DNA from: Hoeflea sp. 108
GTDB taxonomy: Bacteria > Pseudomonadota > Alphaproteobacteria > Rhizobiales > Rhizobiaceae
Assembly (NCBI RefSeq): GCF_000372965.1
Contig: NZ_KB890024.1
Location: forward strand, 2,916,839 to 2,980,838
Direction of reading: 5' to 3'
Length of the DNA stretch: 64,000 nt
The notes under the pieces were generated by a model. It did no database searches and was not told the origin of the DNA. It saw only the letters and a list, made by a program, of their open reading frames with translations. Positions 24,965-35,947 of the stretch are shown here, piece by piece; within the stretch, counting starts at the first letter, position 1, and each line of letters begins with the position of its first letter. A program made the position numbers and the translations under genes.

Positions 24965-27046
24965 TTACTCCGCCGCCTGCTTGAAGCCGTTTTTGGCCAA
25001 TGCCGAACATTCGGCCATCACCGCCGACGCGCGCGCGATCGGGTTGGTGAGATAGAAGTCCTTCACCGCTGAGGTGAAGGCGCCCTTGTTCAGCCGGCCA
25101 CCGAGCTTGGCGACCCTGGCAATCTCGTCATTGTCGCCGGCATCGATCTCGTCGATGCGGGCCAGATGCGGGAGCTCCTGATAGAGCTTGGCGCGCAGCT
25201 GCTGCAGCGAATCGAACGGCAGCTTGTGGCCGAGCACGTCGGACAGCGCACGCAGGATCGCCCAGTCTTCCTTGGCCTCGCCCGGCGCGAAACCGGCGCG
25301 GCCGGTCATCTGGACACGACCTTCGGTGTTCACATAGGTGCCCGACTTCTCCGTGTAGGCGGCAGCCGGCAGGATGACGTTGGCGCGGTGCGCGCCGGCA
25401 TCGCCATGCGTGCCGACATAAACCACGAAGGCATCGCCTGCCTTGGACATGTCGATCTCGTCGGCGCCGAGCAGGAACAGCACGTCCGTCTCGCCCAGCA
25501 TGCCGGCAACATTCTTGCCGCCCTCGCCCGGCACGAAGCCGACGTCGAGGCCGCCGACGCGGGCGGCGGCGGTGTGCAGAACGGCAAAGCCGTTCCAGTC
25601 CGGACGGCTAGCCTTGACGGCGCCTGCCAGCTTGGCGGCCTGGCCGAGCACGGCCGCACCGTCGGAGCGAGCGAGCGCGCCCTGGCCGATGATGATCAGC
25701 GGATGCGAGGCCTTTTTCAGCGTCGAGAAGAACTTGCCATTGCCGTCGGCCAGATCCTTCAGCGTCTCCGGGCCCGAGCCCAGCTGTTCGTAGGCATAGC
25801 GCGTGTCGCCGATCTCGCCGATCACGGCAACCGGCACATCGCCGCCGCGCCAGCGCTTGCGGATGCGGGCATTGAGCACCGAAGCCTCGAAGCGCGGGTT
25901 GGAGCCGATGATCAGGATGGCGTCGGCCTGTTCGATGCCTTCGATGGTCGGGTTGAAGATGTAGCTGGCGCGGCCGAGCGACGGATCGAGCGCGGCACCG
26001 TCCTGGCGGCAGTCGATGTTCTTCGAGCCGAGCGAAGCGATCAGCTGCTTCAGCGCATACATCTCTTCGACGGTGGCGAGATCGCCGGCGATGGCGCCGA
26101 TGCGGTCGGCCGACGTCTTCGAAACGGCGTCCTTGATGGCGGCGAAGGCTTCAGCCCAGGTTGCCGGAGCAAGGCGGCCATTGTGGCGCACATAAGGGCG
26201 GTCGAGGCGCTGGGTGCGCAGGCCGTCCCAGATGAAGCGGGTCTTGTCGGAGATCCACTCCTCGTTCACCGCCTCGTTGATGCGCGGCATGATGCGCATG
26301 ACTTCGCGGCCACGGCTGTCGACGCGGATCGCCGAACCGACAGCGTCCATCACGTCGATGGATTCGGTCTTGGTCAGCTCCCACGGACGTGCCTGGAAAG
26401 CATAAGGCTTGGAGGTCAGCGCGCCGACCGGGCACAGGTCGATGACGTTGCCCTGCAGCTCGGAGGTCATCGCCTGTTCGAGATAGGTGGTGATCTCGGC
26501 GTCCTCGCCGCGACCGATCAGGCCGAGCTCGGAGATGCCGGCGACCTCGGTGGTGAAACGGACGCAGCGCGTGCAGTGGATGCAGCGCGTCATGATCGTC
26601 TTGACCAGCGGGCCGATATACTTGTCCTCGACCGCGCGCTTGTTTTCCTTGTAGCGCGAACCGTCGAGGCCGAAGGCCATCGCCTGGTCCTGCAGGTCGC
26701 ACTCGCCGCCCTGATCGCAGATCGGGCAGTCGAGCGGATGGTTGATGAGCAGGAACTCCATCACGCCTTCGCGGGCCTTCTTGACCATCGGCGTGTTGGT
26801 GAAGATTTCCGGCGCCTCGCCATTCGGGCCGGGGCGCAGGTCACGCACGCCCATGGCGCAGGATGCCGCCGGCTTGGGCGGTCCGCCCTTCACCTCGACC
26901 AGGCACATGCGGCAGTTGCCGGCGATCGACAGCCGCTCATGGAAGCAGAAGCGCGGCACTTCCGCGCCCGCCTCTTCCGCCGCCTGCAGCAGCGTATAGT
27001 GGTCGGGTACCGAAATCTCTTTCCCGTCGACCTTAAGCTTTGCCAT
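24965..27046 (-). CDS. nuoG: NADH-quinone oxidoreductase subunit G
   Basis: The 693-residue subunit has an N-terminal 2Fe-2S ferredoxin domain (cysteines in RFCFHERLSIAGNCRMCLVE and the following ASCAMG), the His-Cys3 cluster region (HPLDCPICDQGGECDLQD), a 4Fe-4S site (CIHCTRCVRFT), and a molybdopterin-oxidoreductase-like C-terminal domain that binds no cofactor in complex I. It carries electrons through the peripheral arm. Confidence 0.96.
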   Translation of the reverse strand: MAKLKVDGKEISVPDHYTLLQAAEEAGAEVPRFCFHERLSIAGNCRMCLVEVKGGPPKPAASCAMGVRDLRPGPNGEAPEIFTNTPMVKKAREGVMEFLLINHPLDCPICDQGGECDLQDQAMAFGLDGSRYKENKRAVEDKYIGPLVKTIMTRCIHCTRCVRFTTEVAGISELGLIGRGEDAEITTYLEQAMTSELQGNVIDLCPVGALTSKPYAFQARPWELTKTESIDVMDAVGSAIRVDSRGREVMRIMPRINEAVNEEWISDKTRFIWDGLRTQRLDRPYVRHNGRLAPATWAEAFAAIKDAVSKTSADRIGAIAGDLATVEEMYALKQLIASLGSKNIDCRQDGAALDPSLGRASYIFNPTIEGIEQADAILIIGSNPRFEASVLNARIRKRWRGGDVPVAVIGEIGDTRYAYEQLGSGPETLKDLADGNGKFFSTLKKASHPLIIIGQGALARSDGAAVLGQAAKLAGAVKASRPDWNGFAVLHTAAARVGGLDVGFVPGEGGKNVAGMLGETDVLFLLGADEIDMSKAGDAFVVYVGTHGDAGAHRANVILPAAAYTEKSGTYVNTEGRVQMTGRAGFAPGEAKEDWAILRALSDVLGHKLPFDSLQQLRAKLYQELPHLARIDEIDAGDNDEIARVAKLGGRLNKGAFTSAVKDFYLTNPIARASAVMAECSALAKNGFKQAAE

Positions 27047-27132
27047 AGCGCCTCAAATCCCGCGGATGATCCGCATTCGTCCTGCTGGGGGCGCGGCAAG
27101 CGCTGCGCCCCGAATTCCAAAATTCAAGCAGC

Positions 27133-27822
27133 CTATTTGCCGCCCGCAAGCATTGCCGCCTGCCCTATCCAGTCGTCCCGGCCGATCCGGCCCTTGAAGC
27201 CGAGATAGTCGTCGGTCCAGGCCACCTCTTCCGCCGTCCAGGCCGCAACCTGGGCATAGGTCCAGACGCCGAGGCCGTTGAGCACCTGCTCGAGCTTGGG
27301 CCCGATGCCGGCAATCGCCTTCAGATCGTCAGGCGCCTCCGGCCGTTCGATAGACGCCGGCCGCCTGAAGTCTTCAGGCTGCAGAGCAACAGGCACCTCG
27401 ACAACCGCAACATCAGCGGCATTCGCCGCTTGCGTTTCGGCCTTCGCCGGCCCGGCCTTTTCAAGCTTCAGGGCCAGCGTCTTCACTTCTGCGATCAGCG
27501 AGGCAGTCGTTGCCTCCGCCTTCTTCGCCGCCGTCTCGCGCACCGAACCATGCGAAGCACCGGCGAAATCGCCAAAATCCGGCGAGAACATGCGCTGCGC
27601 GGCTTCGGAAGCGCCCGATATGGCCCCCATCCACACGCCGAGCGCATGGCTGGCCAAACCGACACCAAGAGCAGAGGCAGCAGCGACGCCCGCAGCAGGA
27701 TGCACCAAAAGGTTCGCCGTGCCGGCGAACTCCTTCGGCAGCATCGCCACGAAGTCCCTGTTCATCTGCTCCAAACGTTCCATCTCAGGCACTGCAACTT
27801 CGGGAATGGGAAATGTCGACAT
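27133..27822 (-). CDS. Complex I-associated helix-hairpin-helix protein (COG3743-like)
   Basis: The 229-residue protein sits between nuoF and nuoG. The first half (residues 1-95) is an Ala/Gly-rich helical stretch with EMERLEQMNRDFVAMLP and a hydrophobic segment (AAGVAAASALGVGLASHAL), phasin-like in style. A variable Ala/Glu/Lys linker follows. The C-terminal 70 residues form a helix-hairpin-helix domain (DDLKAIAGIGPKLEQVLNGL, then WTDDYLGFKGRIGRDDWIGQA). The same domain is fused to the C-terminus of NuoE nearby. Such domains were named after DNA nucleases, but here they lie only in the NADH-dehydrogenase operon, so a role in complex I assembly or stability is more likely. It is not one of the 14 core subunits. 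Confidence 0.85.
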   Translation of the reverse strand: MSTFPIPEVAVPEMERLEQMNRDFVAMLPKEFAGTANLLVHPAAGVAAASALGVGLASHALGVWMGAISGASEAAQRMFSPDFGDFAGASHGSVRETAAKKAEATTASLIAEVKTLALKLEKAGPAKAETQAANAADVAVVEVPVALQPEDFRRPASIERPEAPDDLKAIAGIGPKLEQVLNGLGVWTYAQVAAWTAEEVAWTDDYLGFKGRIGRDDWIGQAAMLAGGK

Positions 27823-27913
27823 TGGTAAGCTCCTTGTCGCCTTCGCCGTTCGCCTCTGCCTCGTCGTTTCCTGTTTCGCTTCGGGCCTTAGGCCCGCACT
27901 TTCTGATTTTCCG

Positions 27914-29218
<1,305 letters not shown>

Positions 29219-29229
29219 ATTTGTGCTCC

Positions 29230-30309
29230 TCAGACCGGCTTCTTGCCGAAGACGCGGATGTATTCGGCCACACCGCCCTTGGCGAGCGCCTTGGCCTGCT
29301 TGACCCAGTCGTCACGCTCGATGCGACCATGAAAGCTCAGATAACCGTCGACCCACTCGCGCTCGGCCTTCTTCCACGACGCCACCTGGGCGAAGGTGAA
29401 GATGCCGAGTTCGTGCAACGTGCCCTCGATCTTCGGGCCGACGCCCGAGATCAGCTTGAGGTCGTCGACAGCTGCAGGCCTGGCGATGCCGGCGGGACGG
29501 TTCTTGTCCTCGAGCGACGGCTTTGCCGGGGCATCGGCCTTCTTGGCCGGTGCTGCCTTGGGCTTCTCGGCGACGGCGGCAACAGGTGCGGGCTGCGGTG
29601 CTGCGGCAGGAGCAGTCGCTGCCGGGGCAGCTGCGGCAGCCTTGGCGGCCTTTGCAGAAGCCTTGGCTTCCTTGTCGCGGGTCGTCTTGAGGACCGACTT
29701 CTCGTCCTTGAGCGCGGTAAACCCGGTCAGCGGCGCCGACAGGAAACGACCCGTCTGCGGGCCGGGGGTTACCTTGTCGCCCTTGCCTGCCTCGAACAGG
29801 TCGATGATTTCGGCCAGACGCTCAGGCGTCAGATCCTCATAGGTGTCCTTGAAGATCATGACCATCGGCGCGTTCACGCAGGCGCCCAGGCACTCGACCT
29901 CTTCCCACGACAGCGTGCCCGCCTCGTTGGTGTGGAACTGGTCGTGATGGATCTTCGAGCGGCAGACATCCATCAGCTCTTCCGAGCCGCGCAGCATGCA
30001 CGGCGTGGTGCCGCACACCTGGATATGGGCGCGCGTGCCCACCGGCTTGAGCTGGAACTGCGTGTAGAAGGTCGCGACTTCAAGCGCACGGATATAGGGC
30101 ATGCCGAGCATGTCGGCGACGTGCTCGATGGCAGCCTTGGTCACCCAACCGTCCTGCTCCTGCGCGAGCATGAGCAGCGGAATGACGGCCGACTGTTCGC
30201 GGCCCTTGGGGTACTTCTTGATCCAGGTCTTGGCCTGCGACGTGAACGCCTTGTTGAAGGCGAAGGACGCGGGCTGGACGCTGGCTTCTGCGAGACGGCG
30301 GACTGACAT
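29230..30309 (-). CDS. nuoE: NADH-quinone oxidoreductase subunit E with helix-hairpin-helix tail
   Basis: The protein has 359 residues, about twice the length of E. coli NuoE. Residues 1-200 are the thioredoxin-like 2Fe-2S subunit (CGTTPC with a later CRSK, and VECLGACVNAPMVMI). An Ala/Lys/Pro-rich low-complexity linker follows at about 215-280. The last 75 residues are a helix-hairpin-helix domain (DDLKLISGVGPKIEGTLHEL, VDGYLSFHGRIERDDWVKQA), homologous to that of the separate gene at 27133-27822. The fusion is common in alphaproteobacteria, and its function is unknown. Confidence 0.95.
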   Translation of the reverse strand: MSVRRLAEASVQPASFAFNKAFTSQAKTWIKKYPKGREQSAVIPLLMLAQEQDGWVTKAAIEHVADMLGMPYIRALEVATFYTQFQLKPVGTRAHIQVCGTTPCMLRGSEELMDVCRSKIHHDQFHTNEAGTLSWEEVECLGACVNAPMVMIFKDTYEDLTPERLAEIIDLFEAGKGDKVTPGPQTGRFLSAPLTGFTALKDEKSVLKTTRDKEAKASAKAAKAAAAAPAATAPAAAPQPAPVAAVAEKPKAAPAKKADAPAKPSLEDKNRPAGIARPAAVDDLKLISGVGPKIEGTLHELGIFTFAQVASWKKAEREWVDGYLSFHGRIERDDWVKQAKALAKGGVAEYIRVFGKKPV

Positions 30310-31500
30310 TTAGCGGTCGACCTCACCAAACACGATGTCGAGGGAGCCGAGAACGGCCGAGATATCCGCAAGCATGTGGCCGCGGCACAGGAAGTCCATC
30401 GCCTGGAGATGGGCGAAACCCGGTGCGCGCAGCTTGCAGCGGTAAGGCTTGTTGGTGCCGTCGGAGACCAGGAAGACGCCGAACTCGCCCTTCGGCGCCT
30501 CGACGGCTGCATAAACCTCGCCGGCAGGCACGCGGTAGCCTTCGGTGTAGAGCTTGAAGTGATGGATCAGCGATTCCATCGACCGCTTCATGGCCTGGCG
30601 CTTCGGCGGCACAACCTTGCCGTCGATGTTCGACACCGGGCCCGTGCTCTCCTTGCCGAGCAAAAGATCGACGCACTGGCGCATGATCCTGGCCGACTGG
30701 CGCATCTCTTCCATGCGGATGAGATAGCGGTCGTAGCAGTCGCCGTTCTTGCCCACGGGGATGTCGAATTCCATCTCCGGGTAGCATTCGTAGGGCTGGC
30801 TCTTGCGCAGGTCCCAGGCAGCGCCCGAACCGCGCACCATCACGCCCGAGAAACCCCAGGCCCAGGCATCGTCGAGCGACACCACGCCGATGTCGACGTT
30901 GCGCTGCTTGAAGATGCGGTTGGGGGTGAGCAGGTCGTCGAGGTTCTGCACCGTCTGCAGGAACGGATCGATCCACTTGCCGATGTCCTCGACCAGCTTC
31001 TGCGGCAGGTCCTGGTGGACGCCGCCAGGCCGGAAATAGGCTGCGTGCATGCGCGCGCCGCAGGCACGCTCATAAAACACCATCAGCTTCTCGCGCTCTT
31101 CGAAGCCCCACAGCGGCGGGGTCAGCGCGCCCACGTCCATCGCCTGCGTCGTGACGTTGAGCAGGTGCGACAGGATGCGGCCGATCTCAGAATAGAGCAC
31201 GCGGATGATCTGGCCGCGCTTCGGCACCTCGATGCCGAGCAGGCGCTCGACCGCGAGAGCAAAGGCATGCTCCTGGTTCATCGGCGCGACATAGTCGAGA
31301 CGATCGAAATAAGGCACGGCCTGCAGGTAGGTCTTCTGCTCGATCAGCTTTTCGGTGCCGCGGTGCAGAAGGCCGATATGCGGATCGACGCGGTCGACGA
31401 CTTCGCCGTCGAGCTCGAGCACCAGGCGCAGCACGCCGTGCGCTGCCGGATGCTGCGGGCCGAAATTGATGTTGAAATTGCGGACGGAGGTTTCAGCCAT
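30310..31500 (-). CDS. nuoD: NADH-quinone oxidoreductase subunit D
   Basis: The 396-residue subunit is related to the large subunit of NiFe hydrogenase. It contains NFGPQHPAAHGVLRLVLELDGE with the His that lines the quinone site and HIGLLHRGTEKLIE. The stop abuts the nuoE start without a gap. Together with NuoB it forms the quinone-reducing pocket. Confidence 0.97.
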   Translation of the reverse strand: MAETSVRNFNINFGPQHPAAHGVLRLVLELDGEVVDRVDPHIGLLHRGTEKLIEQKTYLQAVPYFDRLDYVAPMNQEHAFALAVERLLGIEVPKRGQIIRVLYSEIGRILSHLLNVTTQAMDVGALTPPLWGFEEREKLMVFYERACGARMHAAYFRPGGVHQDLPQKLVEDIGKWIDPFLQTVQNLDDLLTPNRIFKQRNVDIGVVSLDDAWAWGFSGVMVRGSGAAWDLRKSQPYECYPEMEFDIPVGKNGDCYDRYLIRMEEMRQSARIMRQCVDLLLGKESTGPVSNIDGKVVPPKRQAMKRSMESLIHHFKLYTEGYRVPAGEVYAAVEAPKGEFGVFLVSDGTNKPYRCKLRAPGFAHLQAMDFLCRGHMLADISAVLGSLDIVFGEVDR

Positions 31501-31509
31501 TTCGGCGCC

Positions 31510-32115
31510 TCAATTCGTCTTGGCTTTTTCGTCGCCCGGCAGCACGTATTCGGTGCCTTCCCAGGGAGACAAAAAGTCGAAATTGCGGAATTCCTGCTTG
31601 AGCTCGACCGGCTCGTAGACGACGCGCTTCTGCTCGTCGTCGTAACGCACTTCGACGAAGCCGGTGAGCGGGAAGTCCTTGCGCAGCGGGTGCCCCTCGA
31701 AGCCGTAATCGGTCAGAAGGCGGCGCAGGTCGGGATGGCCCGAAAACAGGATGCCATACATGTCGTAGGCCTCGCGCTCGAACCAGTCGGCACCCGGATA
31801 GACCGAGGTGATCGACGGCACAGGCGTGTCCTCGTCCGTGCTGACCTTGACGCGGATGCGCAGGTTCTGGCGCGGCGACAGCAGGTGGTAGACGACGTCG
31901 AAGCGCTTGCGGCGCTGCGGATAGTCGACACCGGCCGCATCGATGAACGAGACGAACTGGCACTGCACGTCATTGCGCAGGAAGGTCATCACGTCGACAA
32001 TGTCGGCGGCCTTCACCGTCAGCGTCAGTTCGCCATAGGCGAGCACGCTTTCCTCGATGTCCGCATCGAGCTTTTCCGCGATATAGGCGGCAAGGTCCTT
32101 GAGGGCTTCACTCAT
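31510..32115 (-). CDS. nuoC: NADH-quinone oxidoreductase subunit C
   Basis: The 201-residue 30-kDa subunit has the signature EREAYDMYGILFSGHPDLRR, followed by DYGFEGHPLRKDFPLTG. It is a separate gene from nuoD (in E. coli they are fused). It is placed 9 bases before nuoD. Confidence 0.96.
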   Translation of the reverse strand: MSEALKDLAAYIAEKLDADIEESVLAYGELTLTVKAADIVDVMTFLRNDVQCQFVSFIDAAGVDYPQRRKRFDVVYHLLSPRQNLRIRVKVSTDEDTPVPSITSVYPGADWFEREAYDMYGILFSGHPDLRRLLTDYGFEGHPLRKDFPLTGFVEVRYDDEQKRVVYEPVELKQEFRNFDFLSPWEGTEYVLPGDEKAKTN

Positions 32116-32121
32116 TTGGGA

Positions 32122-32703
32122 TCACCGCTCGATGGTGCCGGTGCGGCGGATCTTCTTCTGGAGAAGAAGGATGCCGTAGAGAAGCGCTTCGGCGGTCGGA
32201 GGACAGCCGGGCACATAGATGTCGACAGGCACGACGCGATCGCAGCCGCGCACCACCGAATAGGAATAGTGATAGTAGCCGCCGCCATTGGCGCACGAGC
32301 CCATCGAGATGACGTAGCGCGGCTCCGGCATCTGGTCATAGACCTTGCGGAGCGCGGGCGCCATCTTGTTGGTCAGCGTGCCGGCGACGATCATCACGTC
32401 CGACTGGCGCGGAGAAGCGCGCGGCGCGATGCCGAAACGCTCGGCGTCATAGCGCGGCATCGAGATGTGCATCATCTCTACGGCGCAGCAGGCCAGGCCG
32501 AAGGTCATCCACATCAGCGAGCCGGTGCGCGCCCAGGTGATCAGCGCCTCGGACGAGGTGACGAGGAACCCCTTGTCGGACAGCTCGTTGTTGAGATCGC
32601 CGAAGAAGGCGTCGTCGGAGCCGATGAGCTTGCCGGTGTTCGGATCGATGATGCCTTTCGGCTTCGGCGCGATCAGGGTGCCGGAGGCGTCGTTCAATCC
32701 CAT
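32122..32703 (-). CDS. nuoB: NADH-quinone oxidoreductase subunit B
   Basis: The 193-residue subunit carries the terminal N2 cluster: tandem cysteines in FGLACCAVEMMH, then SMGSCANGGGYYHYSY and VPGCPPTAEALLYGI. It transfers electrons to ubiquinone. The start MGLNDASGT at 32703 lies inside the end of nuoA, overlapping it by 10 bases. Confidence 0.96.
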   Translation of the reverse strand: MGLNDASGTLIAPKPKGIIDPNTGKLIGSDDAFFGDLNNELSDKGFLVTSSEALITWARTGSLMWMTFGLACCAVEMMHISMPRYDAERFGIAPRASPRQSDVMIVAGTLTNKMAPALRKVYDQMPEPRYVISMGSCANGGGYYHYSYSVVRGCDRVVPVDIYVPGCPPTAEALLYGILLLQKKIRRTGTIER

Positions 32704-33059
32704 TCCAGCGCTCCCTTTTTCCACTCATAAATGAAGCCGATGGTCAGCACGGCCAGGAAGATCATCATCGACCAGAAGCCGAGCATGCCGATCTGGCCGA
32801 AGGACACAGCCCACGGGAACAGGAACGCCACTTCGAGATCGAAGATGATGAAGAGGATGGACACCAGGTAGAACCGGATGTCGAATTTCATGCGCGCATC
32901 GTCGAAGGAGTTGAAGCCGCACTCGTAGGCCGACAGCTTCTCCGGATCGGGACTGCGGTAGGCGACAAGGAAGGGCGCCACGATAAGGGCTATGCCGACT
33001 ACGAGCGCCACACCGATGAAGATGACGATGGGCAGATACGAACTCAGGAGAGCGTTCAT
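32694..33059 (-). CDS. nuoA: NADH-quinone oxidoreductase subunit A
   Basis: The 121-residue, three-helix subunit contains the conserved loop KLSAYECGFNSFDDARMKFD, with the Cys near the quinone site, and FLVSILFIIFDLEVAFLFPW-type helix 2. It is the first gene of the nuo operon. The start MNALLSSYLP at 33059 is preferred over one eight codons upstream. Confidence 0.96.
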   Translation of the reverse strand: MNALLSSYLPIVIFIGVALVVGIALIVAPFLVAYRSPDPEKLSAYECGFNSFDDARMKFDIRFYLVSILFIIFDLEVAFLFPWAVSFGQIGMLGFWSMMIFLAVLTIGFIYEWKKGALEWD

Positions 33060-33402
33060 GCTGCGAATTCCGTTGGTGGCCAATCCACCCAGACTTACAG
33101 CACGGGGTCCGTTTCCGGAAGCGCGACGGATTCTCGTCTGCCCTGACGAAACGGTCGTGCTGCAATGCGGCGACGGTTAGCGCAGGCGGTTCGGCGAAGC
33201 AAGCCCAACCTTGTCCAAAACGGGGCAAAGCCCACCGCTGGACCAAAATCCTGCCGATGTGGCTCCTGTTTGATTTCCTTCGTCTTTTACTCCACTTTAC
33301 TCTCCTGACAAGTCCGAACCCGCAGCCCTGCTAGCATCTGCAGCAAGAACTGATTCCACTGCCCTTGCGTCACCCGTTCCGAGACTGCGATAGCTTGCCG
33401 CA
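33060..33402. other. Intergenic region with nuo operon and ycaQ-like gene promoters
   Basis: This 343-base divergent spacer must hold the nuo promoter (minus strand) and the promoter of the YcaQ-like gene (plus strand). I see no convincing -35/-10 pair, terminator or known operator. The nuo leader would be up to 300 bases long. A short frame in it has no family resemblance. Confidence 0.4.
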
Positions 33403-34593
33403 ATGAAAGAGAAACTCTCCCTCGCCACCGCCCGTCGCATCGCTCTGGCAGCCCAGGGTTTTGCCGATCCGCGCCCCACTGGCGCGATCACCCGACGTCA
33501 TCTCCAGCGCGTTCTCGACCGCACCGGCCTGCTGCAGATCGACTCGGTCAGCGCAGTGGTCCGCGCCCACTACATGCCGCTCTATTCGCGACTCGGCCCC
33601 TACCCGATGGCCGTGCTCGACGACGCAATGCAGCCCAGGAAGCGCATGCTCTTCGAATATTGGGCCCATGAGGCTTCGCTGCTGCCGCTGGAGACCTTTC
33701 CGCTGATGCGCTGGCGCATGGCGCGGGCCGAGGACGGCATGTATGGCGGCCTGGCAAAATTCGGCCGCGAGAACAAAACCTATATCGAAGAGATATTCCG
33801 AACGGTGGTCGATCGCGGCCCCATCGCCGCCTCCGACATAGAAGGCGCAAAAGGCTCCGGCGGCTGGTGGGGCTGGAGCCGTGAAAAGCACGCCTTCGAA
33901 TGGCTGTTCTGGGCCGGCCGCATCACCACCCATTCGCGCCGCGGCTTCGAGCGCCTCTACGACCTGCCCGAACGCGTCCTGCCCGCAGACATCTACAGCC
34001 GCCCTGCCCCGCAGGCATCGGATGCGCATCGCGAGCTGCTGCGGATTTCCGCCCGCGCCCATGGAGTCGCCACGGCCATCTGCCTGCGCGACTATTTCCG
34101 CCTGTCCCCTGCCGACATGAAGGGCCGTCTCGAGGAACTGGTCGAGGCGGGCGAACTGATTCCCGTGCGCGTCGAAGGCTGGGACCGGCAGGCCTATCTG
34201 CATGCAGATGCCCGAATCCCGCGAAAGGTGCAGGCACGTGCATTGCTCGCGCCTTTCGATCCGCTGGTGTTCGAACGCACGCGCGCCGAACAGCTGTTCG
34301 ATTTCCGCTATCGCATCGAGATCTACACGCCGGCCGAAAAGCGCCAGTACGGCTACTACGTGCTGCCCTTCCTGCTCGGCGAACGCATCGTCGCCCGCAT
34401 CGACCTCAAGGCCGACCGCCCGGCCGGCATTCTCCGTGTCCATGCGGCCTATGGCGAGCCTTGCGCTCCGCCCGAAACCGCAGCCGAACTCCACGAAGAG
34501 CTGAAGCAGATGCGTGGCTGGCTCGGCCTCGAACGCATCGAGGTGACGCCTGCCGGCGACCTCGGACCGGCATTGGCGGCGATGGCCATGTGA
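33403..34593 (+). CDS. YcaQ/AlkZ-like winged-helix DNA glycosylase
   Basis: The 396-residue protein belongs to the COG3214/DUF1006 family. It contains tandem winged-helix domains with GLLQIDSVSAVVRAHYMPLYSRLGPY near residue 45. The QID triplet matches the QxD catalytic motif of E. coli YcaQ, which unhooks interstrand DNA crosslinks and removes alkylated purines; the related AlkZ has QxQ. FEYWAHEASLLP and KGSGGWWGWSREKHAFEWLFWAG are further family marks. It is a single gene, divergent from the nuo operon. Confidence 0.88.
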   Translation: MKEKLSLATARRIALAAQGFADPRPTGAITRRHLQRVLDRTGLLQIDSVSAVVRAHYMPLYSRLGPYPMAVLDDAMQPRKRMLFEYWAHEASLLPLETFPLMRWRMARAEDGMYGGLAKFGRENKTYIEEIFRTVVDRGPIAASDIEGAKGSGGWWGWSREKHAFEWLFWAGRITTHSRRGFERLYDLPERVLPADIYSRPAPQASDAHRELLRISARAHGVATAICLRDYFRLSPADMKGRLEELVEAGELIPVRVEGWDRQAYLHADARIPRKVQARALLAPFDPLVFERTRAEQLFDFRYRIEIYTPAEKRQYGYYVLPFLLGERIVARIDLKADRPAGILRVHAAYGEPCAPPETAAELHEELKQMRGWLGLERIEVTPAGDLGPALAAMAM

Positions 34594-34613
34594 CGTCTGG
34601 ACGTGCCGGCAAC

Positions 34614-35106
34614 TCAGCCGCGCAGTCCGTCGCGCACCTCCATGAGTGCAAACCCCAGGAGATTTTCTCCGCGCCACCGGAGCGGATCGCCTGCACGCTC
34701 CTCGTCGGCGGCAAGACCAATGCCCCATACGGCATCGACAGGGCTTGCCTCGACCAGAATGGCGTCTCCGGTCGAGAGCAGGAAGTCGCGCAATGCCGGG
34801 TTCTGTCCGAACTTGTGCTTGTTGCCTGCCGCTACGATGCGACCTTTCTCACGGTCCCAGAGAGTGGCGTCGAACCCCCGCACCTCTCTGCCGAACTGCT
34901 TGACCTGTTTTGGACTTCCAGCACCTCCTGGACGCGATTTCATGATCTCCAAACAGGCGCGCCTTTTCAGCCATCATCCAATGTTCGGCAGTTGGATAGC
35001 CGACGCCATCGACGAGAAACGAGGCTGCCCACCATTGACTGAGGCAAGACGAGGTAATTGTCCCGTCCTTTGACGGCTGGTGTCCCCAGAAAAACAGGAA
35101 CTGCAT
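34614..35106 (-). pseudogene. NADAR-family gene broken by two close frameshifts
   Basis: The minus strand encodes an N-terminal part (QFLFFWGHQPSKDG then LSQWWAASFLVDGVGYPTAEHWMMAEKARLFGDHEIA) and, two frame changes later, the rest (SPKQVKQFGREVRGFDATLW, AAGNKHKFGQNPALRDFLL, to the end WRGENLLGFALMEVRD). Between them QEVLE is readable in the third frame. One base appears lost near 34931-34932 and another near 34914-34915, 16 bases apart. NADAR proteins hydrolyse ADP-ribosyl or riboflavin-pathway N-glycosides. All conserved blocks are otherwise fresh, so the damage is recent, or the assembly is wrong here. Confidence 0.8.
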
Positions 35107-35288
35107 ATTCGCCTGAGCGAGATATGCCTCTTCAACCTGAGCGCGATTTCGATACATGCACGTATTTGAAAATGCAGCCCGCGCTTGTCAATCGCTGCAC
35201 CCATAGGCCTGCAAGAGAACACCTGCGACGGCAGCTGTCGCTCTGCCGCGTTGACTCCACCCCTCGCCACCGCCTAAATCGCCTCCAG

Positions 35289-35463
35289 ACGGTCCTTCAC
35301 CCGCAAAGGCGAAGGCTAAGAGGGAATGCGGTGCGGCGCTCTGGCGTCAAATCCGCGGCTGTCCCCGCAACTGTAAGCGACGAGCCAAGGCCGGTAACCA
35401 CTGGGATGTTTTCCCGGGAAGGCGGTGCGAAGGCGACGACTCGCGAGCCAGGAGACCTGCCGT
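35289..35463 (+). promoter_or_regulatory. Cobalamin (B12) riboswitch
   Basis: The region contains the classic elements in order: a 5' stem half (GGTCC near 35291), AGAGGGAATGCGGTGC-type core, AATCCGCGGCTGTCCCCGCA, ACTGTAAGCG, and the B12 box GAGCCAGGAGACCTGCC (35445-35461). It lies directly upstream of the DUF1636-cobW-cobN operon. It should shut down expression when adenosylcobalamin is plentiful. The B12 box lies about 40 bases ahead of the ribosome site of the first gene. Confidence 0.95.
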
Positions 35464-35516
35464 CTGCAACATTGATCCGATCGCCTGGCGGGTGTCCCAG
35501 GCAAGGAGCCTGGAAT

Positions 35517-35947
35517 TTGAAACTCGACGACAATTCCTCGGTCGAAATTGGAGACGCATCCGGCGGTGACGCCGACACGCGCGTTTCCGAGGTGACGATT
35601 CTCGTCTGCTCCTCCTGTCGCGATGAAACCGGCTCGGACGCCCATCCGCGCGCCGGCGCCAAACTTGCCGAACACGCCCGCCTCGCTGCCGAGGGCGCCA
35701 TCGCCGTCCGTACCGTCGAGTGCCTAGGCAACTGCAAGCGCCGCCTCAGCGCGGCGCTGATCCGCGACGGTTCATGGAGCTATGTCTTCGGCGATCTCGC
35801 AACAACGTCGGGCGAAGACCTCGTCACCGGCGCAAGGCTCTTCGCCACCTCGACCGACGGCCTGATCCCATGGCGCGGCCGTCCCGACAGCCTCAAGCGC
35901 GGCCTCGTCGCGCGCATCCCACCACTTGCTCTCATCAAGGAAGACAC

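Noticed and set aside
25166..27208. 680-codon plus-strand frame opposite nuoG
   Set aside because: It mirrors nuoG codons. No domain or start signal was seen.
30376..32730. 784-codon plus-strand frame opposite nuoB-nuoC-nuoD
   Set aside because: It is the antisense of three conserved complex I genes, with low-complexity His/Asp/Arg composition and no plausible ribosome site.
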